Shown here: one piece after another, positions 18,059 through 27,718 of the stretch | Layout: each line of letters opens with the position of its first letter | How positions within the stretch are numbered: the first letter of the stretch is position 1 | Assembly (NCBI GenBank): GCA_964419935.1 | Contig: CAYQQJ010000006.1 | Coordinates: forward strand, 88,929 to 152,928 | Source: CAYQQJ01 sp964419935 | Lineage (GTDB): Bacteria; Pseudomonadota; Gammaproteobacteria; Pseudomonadales; Cellvibrionaceae | Length of the DNA stretch: 64,000 nucleotides | Reading direction: 5' to 3' | Made by a program: the position numbers and the translations under genes | Notes under the pieces: model-generated | What the model was told of the DNA's origin: nothing | Database searches by the model: none | What the model saw: the letters and a program-made list of their open reading frames with translations, nothing else

Positions 18059-18529
18059 GTGAATATCAACCTGACTCTAATCGGCCAATCGATCACGTTC
18101 CTGGTGTTTATCGCCTTCTGTGCGAAATTCATCTGGCCCGCGCTCATCAATATTATGGCCGAGCGTGAAAAGCGAATTGCCGAAGGTCTGCAAGCTGCTG
18201 ATCGTGCCGACAAGGACCTGGAGCTGGCCCAGAAGAAAGCTGCACAACAGTTGACCGAAGCCAAGCAGCAGGCGTCGACCATTGTTGATCAAGCGAACAA
18301 GCGTGCCAGCCAGATTGTTGAAGAAGCCAAAGAAACGGCCCGTACCGAAGCTGATCGCATTAAGGCTTTGGCAGACGCTGAAGTTGAGCAACAGGTTCAG
18401 CGAGCCAAAGAAGACCTGCGTCGCCAGGTCGCAGCCTTGGCTTTGGCGGGTGCGGAACAGATTCTTGGATCTGCTATCGACAAGAAAGCTCACTCCGCTA
18501 TCGTTGACCAACTGGCTAATCAGCTTTAA
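18059..18529 (+). CDS. atpF: ATP synthase F0 subunit b
   Basis: Subunit b is the peripheral stalk that holds F1 against rotation. It has 156 residues, the E. coli length, with a GTG start. The N-terminal membrane anchor (MNINLTLIGQSITFLVFIAF) is followed by a long, charged, Ala/Glu/Lys-rich helix with a coiled-coil pattern. It lies between atpE and atpH. Confidence 0.96.
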   Translation: MNINLTLIGQSITFLVFIAFCAKFIWPALINIMAEREKRIAEGLQAADRADKDLELAQKKAAQQLTEAKQQASTIVDQANKRASQIVEEAKETARTEADRIKALADAEVEQQVQRAKEDLRRQVAALALAGAEQILGSAIDKKAHSAIVDQLANQL

Positions 18530-18558
18530 GGCTCTATGACCATCGAGGAGAAAGTCTA

Positions 18559-19095
18559 ATGGCTGAACTGGCAACCCTGGCACGACCCTATGCGAAAGCT
18601 GCATTCCGGCACGCACAGGCCAGTGCGAATCTCGACAGCTGGCTCACCATGTTGACCCTGGCATCTGCAGTAAGTCAGCAGGATCGCGTGCAGGTATTGC
18701 TCGATGCTCCAGGGCTCAGCAGCGAATTCAAGGCACAGGCTTTTGCCGATGTTTGTGGTGAAGCGCTGAGCAAGGACTTCGTAAATTTTATTCATGTACT
18801 GGCGGATAACAAACGGCTGGCGCTTTTATCCGAAATAACCGAGCAGTATTCCGCATTGAAATCCCAGTTGGAAAAGACTGTTGATGTGGAAATTACCACG
18901 GCCTTCGCCCTGACACAGGCCGAGCTCGACAAGCTCGGTAAAGCACTGGCCAGCAAGTTGGAAAGAGCGGTAGAACTGACAAGTCACGTAGATCAAAGCT
19001 TGTTGGGCGGCGCATTGGTGCGCGCTGGTGATACCGTCATCGACGGCACAATGCGAGGTCGTCTGACCAAACTTGCCGAAACACTTACCGCCTAA
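18559..19095 (+). CDS. atpH: ATP synthase F1 subunit delta
   Basis: Subunit delta links the peripheral stalk to the top of F1. It has 178 residues, beginning MAELATLARPYAKAAFRHA, the conserved N-terminal helix that binds subunit alpha. The C-terminal segment DQSLLGGALVRAGDTVIDG is the family signature. GAGGAGAAAG precedes the start. Confidence 0.96.
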   Translation: MAELATLARPYAKAAFRHAQASANLDSWLTMLTLASAVSQQDRVQVLLDAPGLSSEFKAQAFADVCGEALSKDFVNFIHVLADNKRLALLSEITEQYSALKSQLEKTVDVEITTAFALTQAELDKLGKALASKLERAVELTSHVDQSLLGGALVRAGDTVIDGTMRGRLTKLAETLTA

Positions 19096-19119
19096 TCGAA
19101 CAGGATTGAGGAACAGAGC

Positions 19120-20664
19120 ATGCAGCAACTGAATCCTTCGGAAATCAGTGACATTATCAAGCAGCGCATCGAGAGTCTCGATGTAACTGTCAAAGCACAA
19201 AACGAAGGTACCGTCGTTTCAGTCAGTGACGGTATTATTCGCATTCACGGTTTGGCCGACGTTATGTACGGCGAAATGATCGAGTTTGAAGGCGGCATCT
19301 TCGGTATGGCCCTGAACCTGGAGCGCGACTCGGTCGGTGCGGTGGTTCTGGGGGACTATCAAGGTGTTGCCGAAGGACAGACCTGTAAATGTACCGGTCG
19401 TATTCTGGAAGTTCCCGTGGGTCCCGAACTGCAAGGTCGAGTTGTGGACGCTCTCGGAAATCCTATCGATGGCAAAGGCCCGATCAATACCTCCAAGACC
19501 GACGCAATTGAAAAAATTGCTCCCGGCGTAATTGCCCGTCAATCGGTTGATCAGCCGGTACAAACCGGTATGAAAGCCATTGATGCCATGGTGCCAATCG
19601 GCCGAGGCCAGCGGGAATTGATCATCGGTGACCGTCAAACCGGTAAAACGGCGGTGGCGATCGACGCGATCATTAACCAGAAAAATACCGGCATCAAATG
19701 TATCTATGTTGCCATCGGCCAGAAAGCCTCATCGGTTGCCGCAGTGGTGCGCAAGCTGGAAGAGCACGGCGCCATGGACCACACCATCGTGGTTGCTGCT
19801 ACCGCCGCCGATCCTGCCGCTATGCAGTTCCTGGCGCCTTTCGCCGGTTGCACCATGGGCGAATACTACCGTGACCGCGGCGAAGATGCGTTGATCATCT
19901 ATGATGACTTGACCAAACAAGCCTGGGCTTACCGTCAAATTTCCCTGTTGCTGCGTCGTCCGCCGGGTCGTGAAGCTTACCCTGGTGACGTTTTCTACTT
20001 GCACTCACGTCTGCTCGAGCGCGCTGCGCGAGTTAATGCCGCTGAAGTGGAAAGGCTGACCAACGGCGAAGTTAAAGGCAAGACCGGTTCACTGACTGCC
20101 CTGCCTTTGATCGAAACCCAAGCGGGTGACGTTTCCGCTTTCGTACCGACCAACGTAATCTCCATCACCGATGGCCAGATCTTCCTGGAATCCGACCTGT
20201 TCAACGCAGGTATCCGCCCGGCAATGAACGCCGGTGTTTCGGTTTCCCGCGTGGGTGGTTCCGCCCAGACGAAGGTAATCAAGAAACTGTCCGGTGGTAT
20301 TCGTACAGCACTGGCGCAATACCGTGAACTGGCGGCCTTCTCCCAGTTTGCGTCCGATCTGGACGAAGCGACCAAGGCACAGCTGGAGCACGGCGAGCGC
20401 GTCACCGAGCTGATGAAGCAAAAGCAGTATTCGCCCCAATCAGTGTCAGAGATGGCCACGGTTCTGTTTGCTGCCAACGAAGGTTTCCTGTCCGACATCG
20501 AAGTCAACAAGATCGGCAGTTTTGAAGCGGCGCTGTTGTCTTATATGCACAGTGAACACGCAGATCTGATGAAGACTTTGGATGAAACAGGCAATTACAA
20601 CGACGAGATTGCCGGCACCTTCAAATCAGCATTGGAAAAATTCAAAGCCACCCAAACTTGGTAG
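19120..20664 (+). CDS. atpA: ATP synthase F1 subunit alpha
   Basis: This is the non-catalytic nucleotide-binding subunit of F1. It has 514 residues. The Walker A loop GDRQTGKT, the YRQISLLLRRPPGREAYPGDVF signature with the arginine finger region, and the C-terminal helical domain are all present. The length and N-terminus MQQLNPSEISDIIKQRIE match the family. Confidence 0.98.
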   Translation: MQQLNPSEISDIIKQRIESLDVTVKAQNEGTVVSVSDGIIRIHGLADVMYGEMIEFEGGIFGMALNLERDSVGAVVLGDYQGVAEGQTCKCTGRILEVPVGPELQGRVVDALGNPIDGKGPINTSKTDAIEKIAPGVIARQSVDQPVQTGMKAIDAMVPIGRGQRELIIGDRQTGKTAVAIDAIINQKNTGIKCIYVAIGQKASSVAAVVRKLEEHGAMDHTIVVAATAADPAAMQFLAPFAGCTMGEYYRDRGEDALIIYDDLTKQAWAYRQISLLLRRPPGREAYPGDVFYLHSRLLERAARVNAAEVERLTNGEVKGKTGSLTALPLIETQAGDVSAFVPTNVISITDGQIFLESDLFNAGIRPAMNAGVSVSRVGGSAQTKVIKKLSGGIRTALAQYRELAAFSQFASDLDEATKAQLEHGERVTELMKQKQYSPQSVSEMATVLFAANEGFLSDIEVNKIGSFEAALLSYMHSEHADLMKTLDETGNYNDEIAGTFKSALEKFKATQTW

Positions 20665-20709
20665 TTTCGAGCTGCAAGCGGTAAGAAACTACCCGAAGCG
20701 AGATAGGTA

Positions 20710-21570
20710 ATGGCAAGCGGAAAAGAAATACGTACTCAGATCGGCAGTATTAAAAATACGCAAAAGATCACCAGTGCCATGGAAATGGTAGCTGCGAGTA
20801 AAATGCGTAGAGCCCAGGAACGCATGCAAACCGGCAAGCCATACGCCCAGCGTATGCGTGCCGTAGTCGGGCACCTGGCAAATGCCAATCCCGAGTACCG
20901 GCATGAATACTTGGTGGAGCGTGAGGTAAAGCGTGTAGGTTACATCATCGTCTCCACTGACCGTGGTCTTTGTGGTGGTTTGAATACCAACGTGTTCAAG
21001 AAGGCGATTGTCGACAGCAAACAGTGGGCTGACCAGGGCGTGGGCGTAGATCTTTGCCTGATCGGTGCCAAAGCAGCAAGCTTCTTCAACAGCGTTGGCG
21101 GTAATATTGTTGCCAGCGTGCGTGATATTGGTGAAGCGCCAACTGTTGCCAAGCTGATCGGTAGCGTCAAGGTGATGCTCGACGCATTCAGCGACGGCAA
21201 AATTGACAAGCTGTTTTTGGTGGGCAACGAATTCGTCAACACCATGACCCAGGTACCTTATGTGCAACAGGTGTTGCCCCTGCTGGCAGATGAAGATGTA
21301 AAGCTTCAACACCAGTGGGACTACCTTTATGAACCGGACGCCCGTGAACTGCTGGACGGTTTGTTAACACGTTATATCGAATCACAGGTGTATCAGGCAG
21401 TGGTGGAGAACGGCGCGAGCGAACAGGCCGCGCGGATGATCGCCATGAAGAATGCCACAGACAATGCCGGCAACCTGATTGATGATTTGCAATTGGTCTA
21501 TAACAAAGCGCGCCAGGCAGCCATTACGCAAGAGCTGTCGGAAATCGTCAGCGGCGCTTCTGCTGTTTAA
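20710..21570 (+). CDS. atpG: ATP synthase F1 subunit gamma
   Basis: Subunit gamma is the central rotor shaft. It has 286 residues with the N-terminal helix MASGKEIRTQIGSIKNTQKI and the C-terminal helix ARMIAMKNATDNAGNLIDDL, which together form the coiled coil inside the alpha-beta ring. It lies between atpA and atpD. Confidence 0.97.
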   Translation: MASGKEIRTQIGSIKNTQKITSAMEMVAASKMRRAQERMQTGKPYAQRMRAVVGHLANANPEYRHEYLVEREVKRVGYIIVSTDRGLCGGLNTNVFKKAIVDSKQWADQGVGVDLCLIGAKAASFFNSVGGNIVASVRDIGEAPTVAKLIGSVKVMLDAFSDGKIDKLFLVGNEFVNTMTQVPYVQQVLPLLADEDVKLQHQWDYLYEPDARELLDGLLTRYIESQVYQAVVENGASEQAARMIAMKNATDNAGNLIDDLQLVYNKARQAAITQELSEIVSGASAV

Positions 21571-21618
21571 GATCTTTCATTTGAATTCAAACTTTAAAAT
21601 TTGGTAGAGGAACCTGAC

Positions 21619-23007
21619 ATGAGTAGCGGACGTATCGTACAGATTATCGGTGCGGTAATCGACGTGGAATTCCCACGCGATTCTGTACCCAAGATTTACG
21701 ACGCTTTGATCGTGGCCGACAAAGGTTTAACCCTCGAAGTACAGCAACAACTGGGTGATGGCGTTGTGCGTACTATCGCCATGGGGTCTTCGGAAGGCAT
21801 CAGTCGCGGTTTGGCAGTCGACAACACTAACAACCCGATTTCCGTACCCGTGGGTGCTGAAACGCTGGGTCGCATTATGGACGTATTGGGCAACCCGATT
21901 GATGAAGCGGGTGCAATCGGCGAACAGGTTCGTATGCCTATTCACCGCAAAGCGCCCTCTTATGATGAACTCGCGGCTTCTGCAGACCTGCTGGAAACCG
22001 GCATCAAGGTTATTGATCTGGTTTGTCCGTTCGCCAAAGGTGGTAAGGTTGGTCTGTTCGGTGGTGCCGGTGTGGGCAAAACCGTCAACATGATGGAACT
22101 GATCAACAATATCGCCAAAGAGCACAGCGGCTTGTCAGTTTTCGCTGGTGTGGGTGAGCGTACTCGTGAAGGTAACGACTTCTACCACGAAATGAAAGAG
22201 TCCAACGTACTGGACAAAGTGGCCATGGTTTACGGCCAGATGAACGAGCCGCCCGGCAACCGTCTGCGTGTTGCTTTGACCGGCTTGACCATGGCGGAAA
22301 AATTCCGTGATGAAGGCCGTGACGTGTTGTTCTTTGTGGACAACATCTATCGTTACACACTGGCCGGTACTGAAGTATCCGCACTGCTGGGCCGTATGCC
22401 TTCTGCAGTGGGTTATCAGCCAACTCTGGCAGAAGAAATGGGTGTATTGCAGGAGCGTATTACCTCAACCAAAACCGGTTCCATTACATCGGTACAGGCC
22501 GTTTACGTTCCTGCGGATGACTTGACTGACCCGTCACCTGCTACCACCTTCGCGCACCTGGATTCCACCGTTGTACTGAGTCGTGATATCGCCTCCAAAG
22601 GTATCTACCCGGCTATCGATCCATTGGATTCCACTTCACGCCAGTTGGATCCGCTGATCATTGGTCAGGATCACTACGACTGTGCCCGTGGTGTTCAGTC
22701 TGTATTGCAACGCTACAAAGAGTTGAAAGATATCATCGCGATTCTCGGTATGGATGAACTGTCGGAAGAAGACAAGCTGACAGTATCCCGTGCTCGTAAA
22801 ATTGAGCGTTTCCTGTCTCAGCCTTTCCACGTTGCAGAAGTTTTCACCGGCTCACCGGGTGTTTACGTAACACTGAAAGACACCATCGCCGGCTTCAAAG
22901 GCATTCTAGCCGGGGACTACGACCACCTGCCCGAGCAGGCGTTCTACATGGTTGGCACCATCGACGAAGCTGTCGAAAAAGCCAACAAAATGAAGAAAGC
23001 TGCATAA
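21619..23007 (+). CDS. atpD: ATP synthase F1 subunit beta
   Basis: This is the catalytic subunit of F1. The chosen start, ATG 21619, follows GAGG by 9 nt and gives MSSGRIVQIIGAVIDVEFPR, the family N-terminus. A start 6 codons earlier has no support. It has 462 residues. Walker A is GGAGVGKT, the catalytic Glu lies in GVGERTREGND, and ALLGRMPSAVGYQPTLAEEM is the usual signature. Confidence 0.98.
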   Translation: MSSGRIVQIIGAVIDVEFPRDSVPKIYDALIVADKGLTLEVQQQLGDGVVRTIAMGSSEGISRGLAVDNTNNPISVPVGAETLGRIMDVLGNPIDEAGAIGEQVRMPIHRKAPSYDELAASADLLETGIKVIDLVCPFAKGGKVGLFGGAGVGKTVNMMELINNIAKEHSGLSVFAGVGERTREGNDFYHEMKESNVLDKVAMVYGQMNEPPGNRLRVALTGLTMAEKFRDEGRDVLFFVDNIYRYTLAGTEVSALLGRMPSAVGYQPTLAEEMGVLQERITSTKTGSITSVQAVYVPADDLTDPSPATTFAHLDSTVVLSRDIASKGIYPAIDPLDSTSRQLDPLIIGQDHYDCARGVQSVLQRYKELKDIIAILGMDELSEEDKLTVSRARKIERFLSQPFHVAEVFTGSPGVYVTLKDTIAGFKGILAGDYDHLPEQAFYMVGTIDEAVEKANKMKKAA

Positions 23008-23092
23008 GAGCAGGTCCATCCGGGTTTCGCCTGTTTTATCCGTGGCGAAACTCCGGATCAGAGTAGTCAATTGAACAAGAGAGGCTTAAACT

Positions 23093-23518
23093 ATGGCGAT
23101 GACCGTACATTGCGACATCGTTAGCGCCGAAGAGGCGATTTTCTCTGGCCTGGTGGAAATGCTGATTGCCGCGGGCACCGAAGGCGATCTGGGGATTGGC
23201 TACGGTCATGCTCCACTGCTTACCGGTCTCCAGCCCGGACCGGTGCGCGTGAAAAAGCTCAACGGCGAAGAGGAAGTTTTCTACGTGTCCGGTGGCTTTC
23301 TGGAAGTGCAGCCTCATGTGGTCACCATTTTGGCGGATACCGCATTGCGCGCCGGCGACATGGATGAAGCCGCTGCACTGGAAGCAAAAAAGCAAGCGGA
23401 AAGCGCGTTGAACAACCAAAGTGGAGAAGTCGACTACAGCCGCGCAGCGACCCAGTTGGCCGAAGCCGCAGCTCAGCTTCGCACACTCCAGGCCATTCGC
23501 AAGAAAGGCCGCAAATAG
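23093..23518 (+). CDS. atpC: ATP synthase F1 subunit epsilon
   Basis: Subunit epsilon couples the rotor to the c-ring and restrains ATP hydrolysis. It has 141 residues. The N-terminal beta-sandwich (MAMTVHCDIVSAEEAIFSG to about residue 85) contains GYGHAPLLTGLQPG, and two C-terminal helices follow. It is last in the operon and followed by a strong terminator. Confidence 0.96.
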   Translation: MAMTVHCDIVSAEEAIFSGLVEMLIAAGTEGDLGIGYGHAPLLTGLQPGPVRVKKLNGEEEVFYVSGGFLEVQPHVVTILADTALRAGDMDEAAALEAKKQAESALNNQSGEVDYSRAATQLAEAAAQLRTLQAIRKKGRK

Positions 23519-23567
23519 CCTGGCGCATTGCTGAATTGTGCAGAACCGCTGACCACGGCGAATAAAT

Positions 23568-23596
23568 AAAAAGGGTAGCGAGAGCTACCCTTTTTT
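23568..23596. terminator. Rho-independent terminator after atpC
   Basis: The stem AAGGGTAGC / GCTACCCTT with a GAGA tetraloop is flanked by an A-run and a T-run, so it could act in both directions. It ends the ATP synthase operon. Confidence 0.92.
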
Positions 23597-23703
23597 CATT
23601 GTCTTAGGCAAATTGTTTACGACTTTACGAAAAGCAGTTCAACCTATCCAGTAACAGCCTGTTACTTATACACATGACATTTCGAAAGGAGCCCCGGATC
23701 TCA

Positions 23704-25089
23704 ATGGACGGCAACACACTTCCCTTGGAACTTATCGTCCTCGCGGCCGGCAAAGGTACGCGCATGCACTCGCGCTTGCCCAAAGTCCTGCACTCCATCG
23801 GTGGCCAACCGATGATTCGTCATGTGCTTGATCGCGCCCGGGAGCTAAATGCTCAGACCATCAACGTCGTTGTAGGTCATGAAGCGGCACAAATTCAGGC
23901 AGCGCTCGCTAACGATTCGGTGCGTTTCGTGCAACAGGCTGAGCAGCTGGGCACCGGCCATGCCGTCATGCAGGCACTGCCCAACATCACGGCGGATAGC
24001 ATCGTGTTGTTGTTATGTGGTGACGTGCCGCTCATCAAAACCCAAACCCTGCAAACCTTGACCGCTTTGGTTGATGGTCAGCATATGGGATTGCTAACGG
24101 CACACATGACCGACCCCACCGGTTACGGTCGCATAGTGCGCGATGTTCGCGGTAAGGTAAGGGCGATCGTAGAACAGAAGGACGCCACTGTTGATCAGCA
24201 AGCCATTCGGGAAATCAATTCCGGCATCATGGCGGTGCGCGGGAGCCATTTGCTGAGCTGGATTCCTCAGTTGTCGAACAACAACGCGCAGAATGAATAT
24301 TATCTCACTGATATCATTAGACTGGCACAGGCCGATGATGTTGCCATTGCCACACTGGTGACTGACGACCTGAATGAAATTGCCGGCGTCAACAATCGGT
24401 TGCAACAAGCGCAACTGGAACGTGCATTTCAGCAGCGCGAAGCGCAACGACTGATGACCAATGGTCTGACCCTGGCGGACCCGGCACGCTTCGATTTGCG
24501 CGGTAAACTCACAACGGGTTTCGATTGCAGTATCGACATAAATTGCGTCATCGAAGGTGACGTGGTGCTGGGTGACGGTGTGACTGTTGGGCCGAACTGC
24601 TATTTGAAAGACGCGACTATAGGCTCCAACGTGGAAATTCTCGCCAACAGTTTGCTGGAAAATGCCACTGTCGCGGAAAGCTGCACCATTGGACCCTTTG
24701 CGCGATTGCGCCCCGGTACCCAACTCGAAGCAGGAGCGAAAATAGGTAATTTCGTTGAAACCAAGAATGCGCAAATTGGCCTGGGTAGTAAGGTCAATCA
24801 CCTGAGTTACGTCGGTGATGCTACCGTCGGCAACGACGTTAATATTGGTGCCGGCACCATTACCTGTAACTATGACGGGGCAAACAAATTCCGTACGGAA
24901 ATTGGTGATAATGTTTTTGTCGGTTCCAACTCCGCCCTGATTGCGCCCGTCAATCTCGCCGAGGGTGCGACGGTTGCGGCCGGATCTACAGTGACTGGCG
25001 ATGTTGGCAAGGGACAACTGGGTGTTGCCCGCGCGCGCCAGCGCAATATCGATGGTTGGCAACGGCCGAAGAAACAACCCAAAAATTAA
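23704..25089 (+). CDS. glmU: Bifunctional UDP-N-acetylglucosamine pyrophosphorylase / glucosamine-1-phosphate acetyltransferase
   Basis: GlmU makes UDP-GlcNAc for peptidoglycan and lipopolysaccharide. The start at ATG 23704 follows AAGGAG, and an earlier in-frame ATG at 23674 lacks a ribosome-binding site. It has 461 residues. The N-terminal uridylyltransferase domain shows LAAGKGTRMHSRLPK, and the C-terminal left-handed beta-helix shows hexapeptide repeats, GNFVETKNAQIG and NIGAGTITCNYDG. glmS follows 63 bp later. A small inverted repeat (AGTAACA/TGTTACT, 23650-23666) precedes the gene. Confidence 0.97.
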   Translation: MDGNTLPLELIVLAAGKGTRMHSRLPKVLHSIGGQPMIRHVLDRARELNAQTINVVVGHEAAQIQAALANDSVRFVQQAEQLGTGHAVMQALPNITADSIVLLLCGDVPLIKTQTLQTLTALVDGQHMGLLTAHMTDPTGYGRIVRDVRGKVRAIVEQKDATVDQQAIREINSGIMAVRGSHLLSWIPQLSNNNAQNEYYLTDIIRLAQADDVAIATLVTDDLNEIAGVNNRLQQAQLERAFQQREAQRLMTNGLTLADPARFDLRGKLTTGFDCSIDINCVIEGDVVLGDGVTVGPNCYLKDATIGSNVEILANSLLENATVAESCTIGPFARLRPGTQLEAGAKIGNFVETKNAQIGLGSKVNHLSYVGDATVGNDVNIGAGTITCNYDGANKFRTEIGDNVFVGSNSALIAPVNLAEGATVAAGSTVTGDVGKGQLGVARARQRNIDGWQRPKKQPKN

Positions 25090-25152
25090 ATGTTCGTCCG
25101 CGTTCTGCGGAGCCAGTTCGGCTTATTAAAAATCCTCAAAGGTTTATGTTCT

Positions 25153-26982
25153 ATGTGTGGAATCGTTGGTGCTGTCAGTCAAAGGAATGTCGTCAATATC
25201 CTGGTCGAGGGTTTAAAGCGCCTGGAATACCGTGGTTATGATTCTGCTGGTGCTGCAGTACTGCAGAACGATGGCGAGCTGCTTATTCAAAAATCCGCAG
25301 GTAAGGTCTCACAACTGGCAGAACTCATTGCCACCACGCCCATGCCCGGCGGTCTCGGTATCGCGCACACCCGATGGGCGACCCACGGCGTGCCGAACAC
25401 GGTCAATGCTCATCCCCATCGCTCGGGCAAAGTTGCGGTAGTTCACAATGGCATCATCGAAAACTATCAGGAGTTGCGCACAGAGCTGCGCGACAAGGGT
25501 TACGAATTCCTTTCGGAAACCGATACTGAAGTGATTGCGCATCTGTTACAGGAACATTTAAAGCACACGGATTCACTGCTCGACGCCATCAAAACCAGCA
25601 TCAAACGCTTGCGCGGCGCCTACGGTCTGGCTGCGATATCCACCGATGAACCCGACAGTGTTGTGGTGGCACGCAGCGGCAGTCCATTGGTTATTGGTGT
25701 GGGTATTGATGAAAATTTTATTGCGTCGGATCAGTTGGCACTGAGGCAGGTGACGGATCGTTTCATCTATCTGGAAGAAGGTGATATTGCACAAGTCTCT
25801 GCCAATGCCATCGACATCATTGATAGTGCGTTCAACCGCGTTGAACGAAAAATCACCACCATTTCCGACAGTGTCGATGCCGCTGAAAAAGGCCCTTACC
25901 GACACTACATGCTGAAAGAGATTTTTGAACAGCCTGCGGCCATTCAACGTACCCTGGAAGGCCGACTCGGTTCCGACAAGGTGCTGGAAGAGGCTTTCGG
26001 CAGCAAGGCCCATGAAATTTTCGAGAAAATTGACGCGGTGCAAATCGTCGCCTGCGGTACCAGCTACCATTCGGGCCTGGTCGCCAAATACGCATTCGAA
26101 GAATGGGCCAATATTCCCTGCCACGTGGACATTGCTTCGGAATTCCGCTATCGCAAAATCATTGTGCCGCAGAACACCCTGTTCGTCACCATTTCTCAAT
26201 CCGGTGAAACAGCAGACACCCTGGCCGCCTTGCGCATCGCCAAAGAAAAGGGCTACAGCGCAAGTCTGGCCATCTGCAACGTGGCCAACAGCTCGCTGGT
26301 GCGTGAATCGGACCTGTCATTGATGACCATGGCCGGCCCCGAAATTGGCGTTGCCTCCACCAAGGCGTTCACCACCCAGCTGGTCGCGTTGCAGTTGTTG
26401 GGCCTGGTGTTGGGTCGTCGCCACGGCTTGAGCGCAGAAGGTGAAGCGGAGCTGGTGCAGGCGTTGCACAGCCTGCCTCGTTTGTGTGAAAAAGTATTGG
26501 CGCTGGATTCGGTCATCGAAAAACTTGGCGAAGAATTTGTGGAAAAGCACCACGCGTTGTTTCTCGGTCGCGGCATTCAGTATCCGGTGGCGCTGGAAGG
26601 CGCGCTCAAACTCAAGGAAATTTCCTATATCCATGCGGAAGCCTATCCCGCTGGCGAGCTGAAGCACGGGCCACTGGCCCTGGTGGATAGCGACATGCCG
26701 GTGGTTGCTGTGGCGCCGAACAATGATCTGTTGGAAAAACTGAAATCCAACCTGGAAGAGGTCCAAGCGCGCGGTGGCGTACTCTATGTATTCGCGGATC
26801 AGGCAGCGGGCTTCACTGAAGACGAAAACACCCGCGTAACCGCCTTGCCCCACGTGCCCGCCAGTTTGGAAGCGATCATCTATACGCTGCCACTGCAACT
26901 GCTGTCGTACCACGTCGCCGTATTGCGCGGCACCGATGTGGATCAGCCGCGCAACCTGGCCAAGTCGGTGACGGTCGAATAG
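25153..26982 (+). CDS. glmS: Glutamine--fructose-6-phosphate aminotransferase
   Basis: GlmS makes glucosamine-6-phosphate from fructose-6-phosphate and glutamine. The start at ATG 25153 gives MCGIVGAVSQRNVV; processing exposes Cys2, the nucleophile of the glutaminase domain. Upstream in-frame codons would bury it. It has 609 residues. The two SIS domains show the sugar-binding SQSGETADTLAALR and the C-terminus ends in DQPRNLAKSVTVE, the conserved sequence used by TnsD at attTn7. A terminator follows. Confidence 0.97.
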   Translation: MCGIVGAVSQRNVVNILVEGLKRLEYRGYDSAGAAVLQNDGELLIQKSAGKVSQLAELIATTPMPGGLGIAHTRWATHGVPNTVNAHPHRSGKVAVVHNGIIENYQELRTELRDKGYEFLSETDTEVIAHLLQEHLKHTDSLLDAIKTSIKRLRGAYGLAAISTDEPDSVVVARSGSPLVIGVGIDENFIASDQLALRQVTDRFIYLEEGDIAQVSANAIDIIDSAFNRVERKITTISDSVDAAEKGPYRHYMLKEIFEQPAAIQRTLEGRLGSDKVLEEAFGSKAHEIFEKIDAVQIVACGTSYHSGLVAKYAFEEWANIPCHVDIASEFRYRKIIVPQNTLFVTISQSGETADTLAALRIAKEKGYSASLAICNVANSSLVRESDLSLMTMAGPEIGVASTKAFTTQLVALQLLGLVLGRRHGLSAEGEAELVQALHSLPRLCEKVLALDSVIEKLGEEFVEKHHALFLGRGIQYPVALEGALKLKEISYIHAEAYPAGELKHGPLALVDSDMPVVAVAPNNDLLEKLKSNLEEVQARGGVLYVFADQAAGFTEDENTRVTALPHVPASLEAIIYTLPLQLLSYHVAVLRGTDVDQPRNLAKSVTVE

Positions 26983-27009
26983 CTTTTTACAGGCTGTAGG
27001 CGTCGAAAT

Positions 27010-27046
27010 AAATCCGGTAAGCTGAAAAAAAGCATACTGGATTTTT
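27010..27046 (+). terminator. Rho-independent terminator after glmS
   Basis: AAATCCGGTA pairs with TACTGGATTT (one G-T pair), with an inner GCT/AGC pair around an A-rich loop, followed by a T-run. It lies 28 bp after the glmS stop and is not interrupted by any element. Confidence 0.85.
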
Positions 27047-27718
27047 TCATGGGATATCTGCGATGCGTTGCTAGGCGAGGTCTTTCATGTCCTGCCTGAC
27101 GAGTGCCTCTTCAAGCGTCATTTCACTCGCTTTCCACCGTTTGGTTGATTTGGCCGGGAGCTTAACGGAGACCGCAGGAACACGGCTGCGAAGAAGCCAC
27201 TTCGTTTGAAAATTCCGCTTTGCTAGGTATAGGCGCACTAATAACTCAAGTTTCGGAGTTGGGTTACAGTCTATTATTGCTGAAGTTGATCACTTCGTAA
27301 GCAAGGTGTGGTGCTGCAGCGTGAGAGCTTCTAAAAACGCCGTATACATCCCTGTAGGCTCCGGCACAAGGTCCCTTTTGTGACGGTTTTAGAAACTCTC
27401 CCCCTACATCACCACGGTGGCGTATCCACCTGTTGATTTCTTTACCTGTCTGGTTATGAAGAAAGTTACCGCGAACTCCGAGAGTAATAATCGTCATCCA
27501 ACATGTGCCAAAACCGGCGTCTCGTCCGTCGTCATGGCCCCGTCGCACGCTTTACGGATTAACCCGCCGATGCCAGCCTTGACCAGGTGAAAACTACAGT
27601 TTACACTCTGCCAGCGTTAGAGCTGCTCAAATCCGCCATTTTGGACGCCCGGCCCAATGGGGCACGCTATGCGATATCAGACAGCTCAGCGCATTGCAAC
27701 CGGGTGGGAGCGTAGATC
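27047..27718. other. Non-coding stretch between glmS and the accessory island
   Basis: I recognise no gene here. The stretch contains one copy of the structured repeat (27323-27400). A 42-codon open frame (27587-27715) ends 3 bp before the antitoxin start and could be a relic of a partner toxin, but it shows no recognisable toxin motif. The minus-strand frame at 27264-27548 spans the repeat and has no family resemblance. Confidence 0.5.
27323..27400 (-). repeat. Structured intergenic repeat, copy A
   Basis: Read on the minus strand, the core GGAGCCTACAGGGATGT is followed by ATACGGCGT. It is flanked by 14-nt arms (GAGAGTTTCTAAAA and TTTTAGAAGCTCTC) that pair with a single T-G wobble. A small inner hairpin (CACAA/TTGTG) lies between the left arm and the core. 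The same layout recurs at 37657-37762 and 38423-38494. Confidence 0.7.

Noticed and set aside
24094..25077. 327-codon open frame on the minus strand opposite glmU
   Set aside because: It lies entirely antisense to the clearly conserved glmU and has no recognisable domain; it is a product of biased codon use.
26983..27046. Tn7-type insertion at attTn7 after glmS
   Set aside because: A TGT occurs 12 bp after the stop, but the glmS terminator is intact across the expected insertion point and there are no tns genes or repeated transposase-binding ends.
27264..27548. 94-codon minus-strand frame between glmS and the antitoxin
   Set aside because: It spans a structured repeat copy, lacks a ribosome-binding site and resembles no family.
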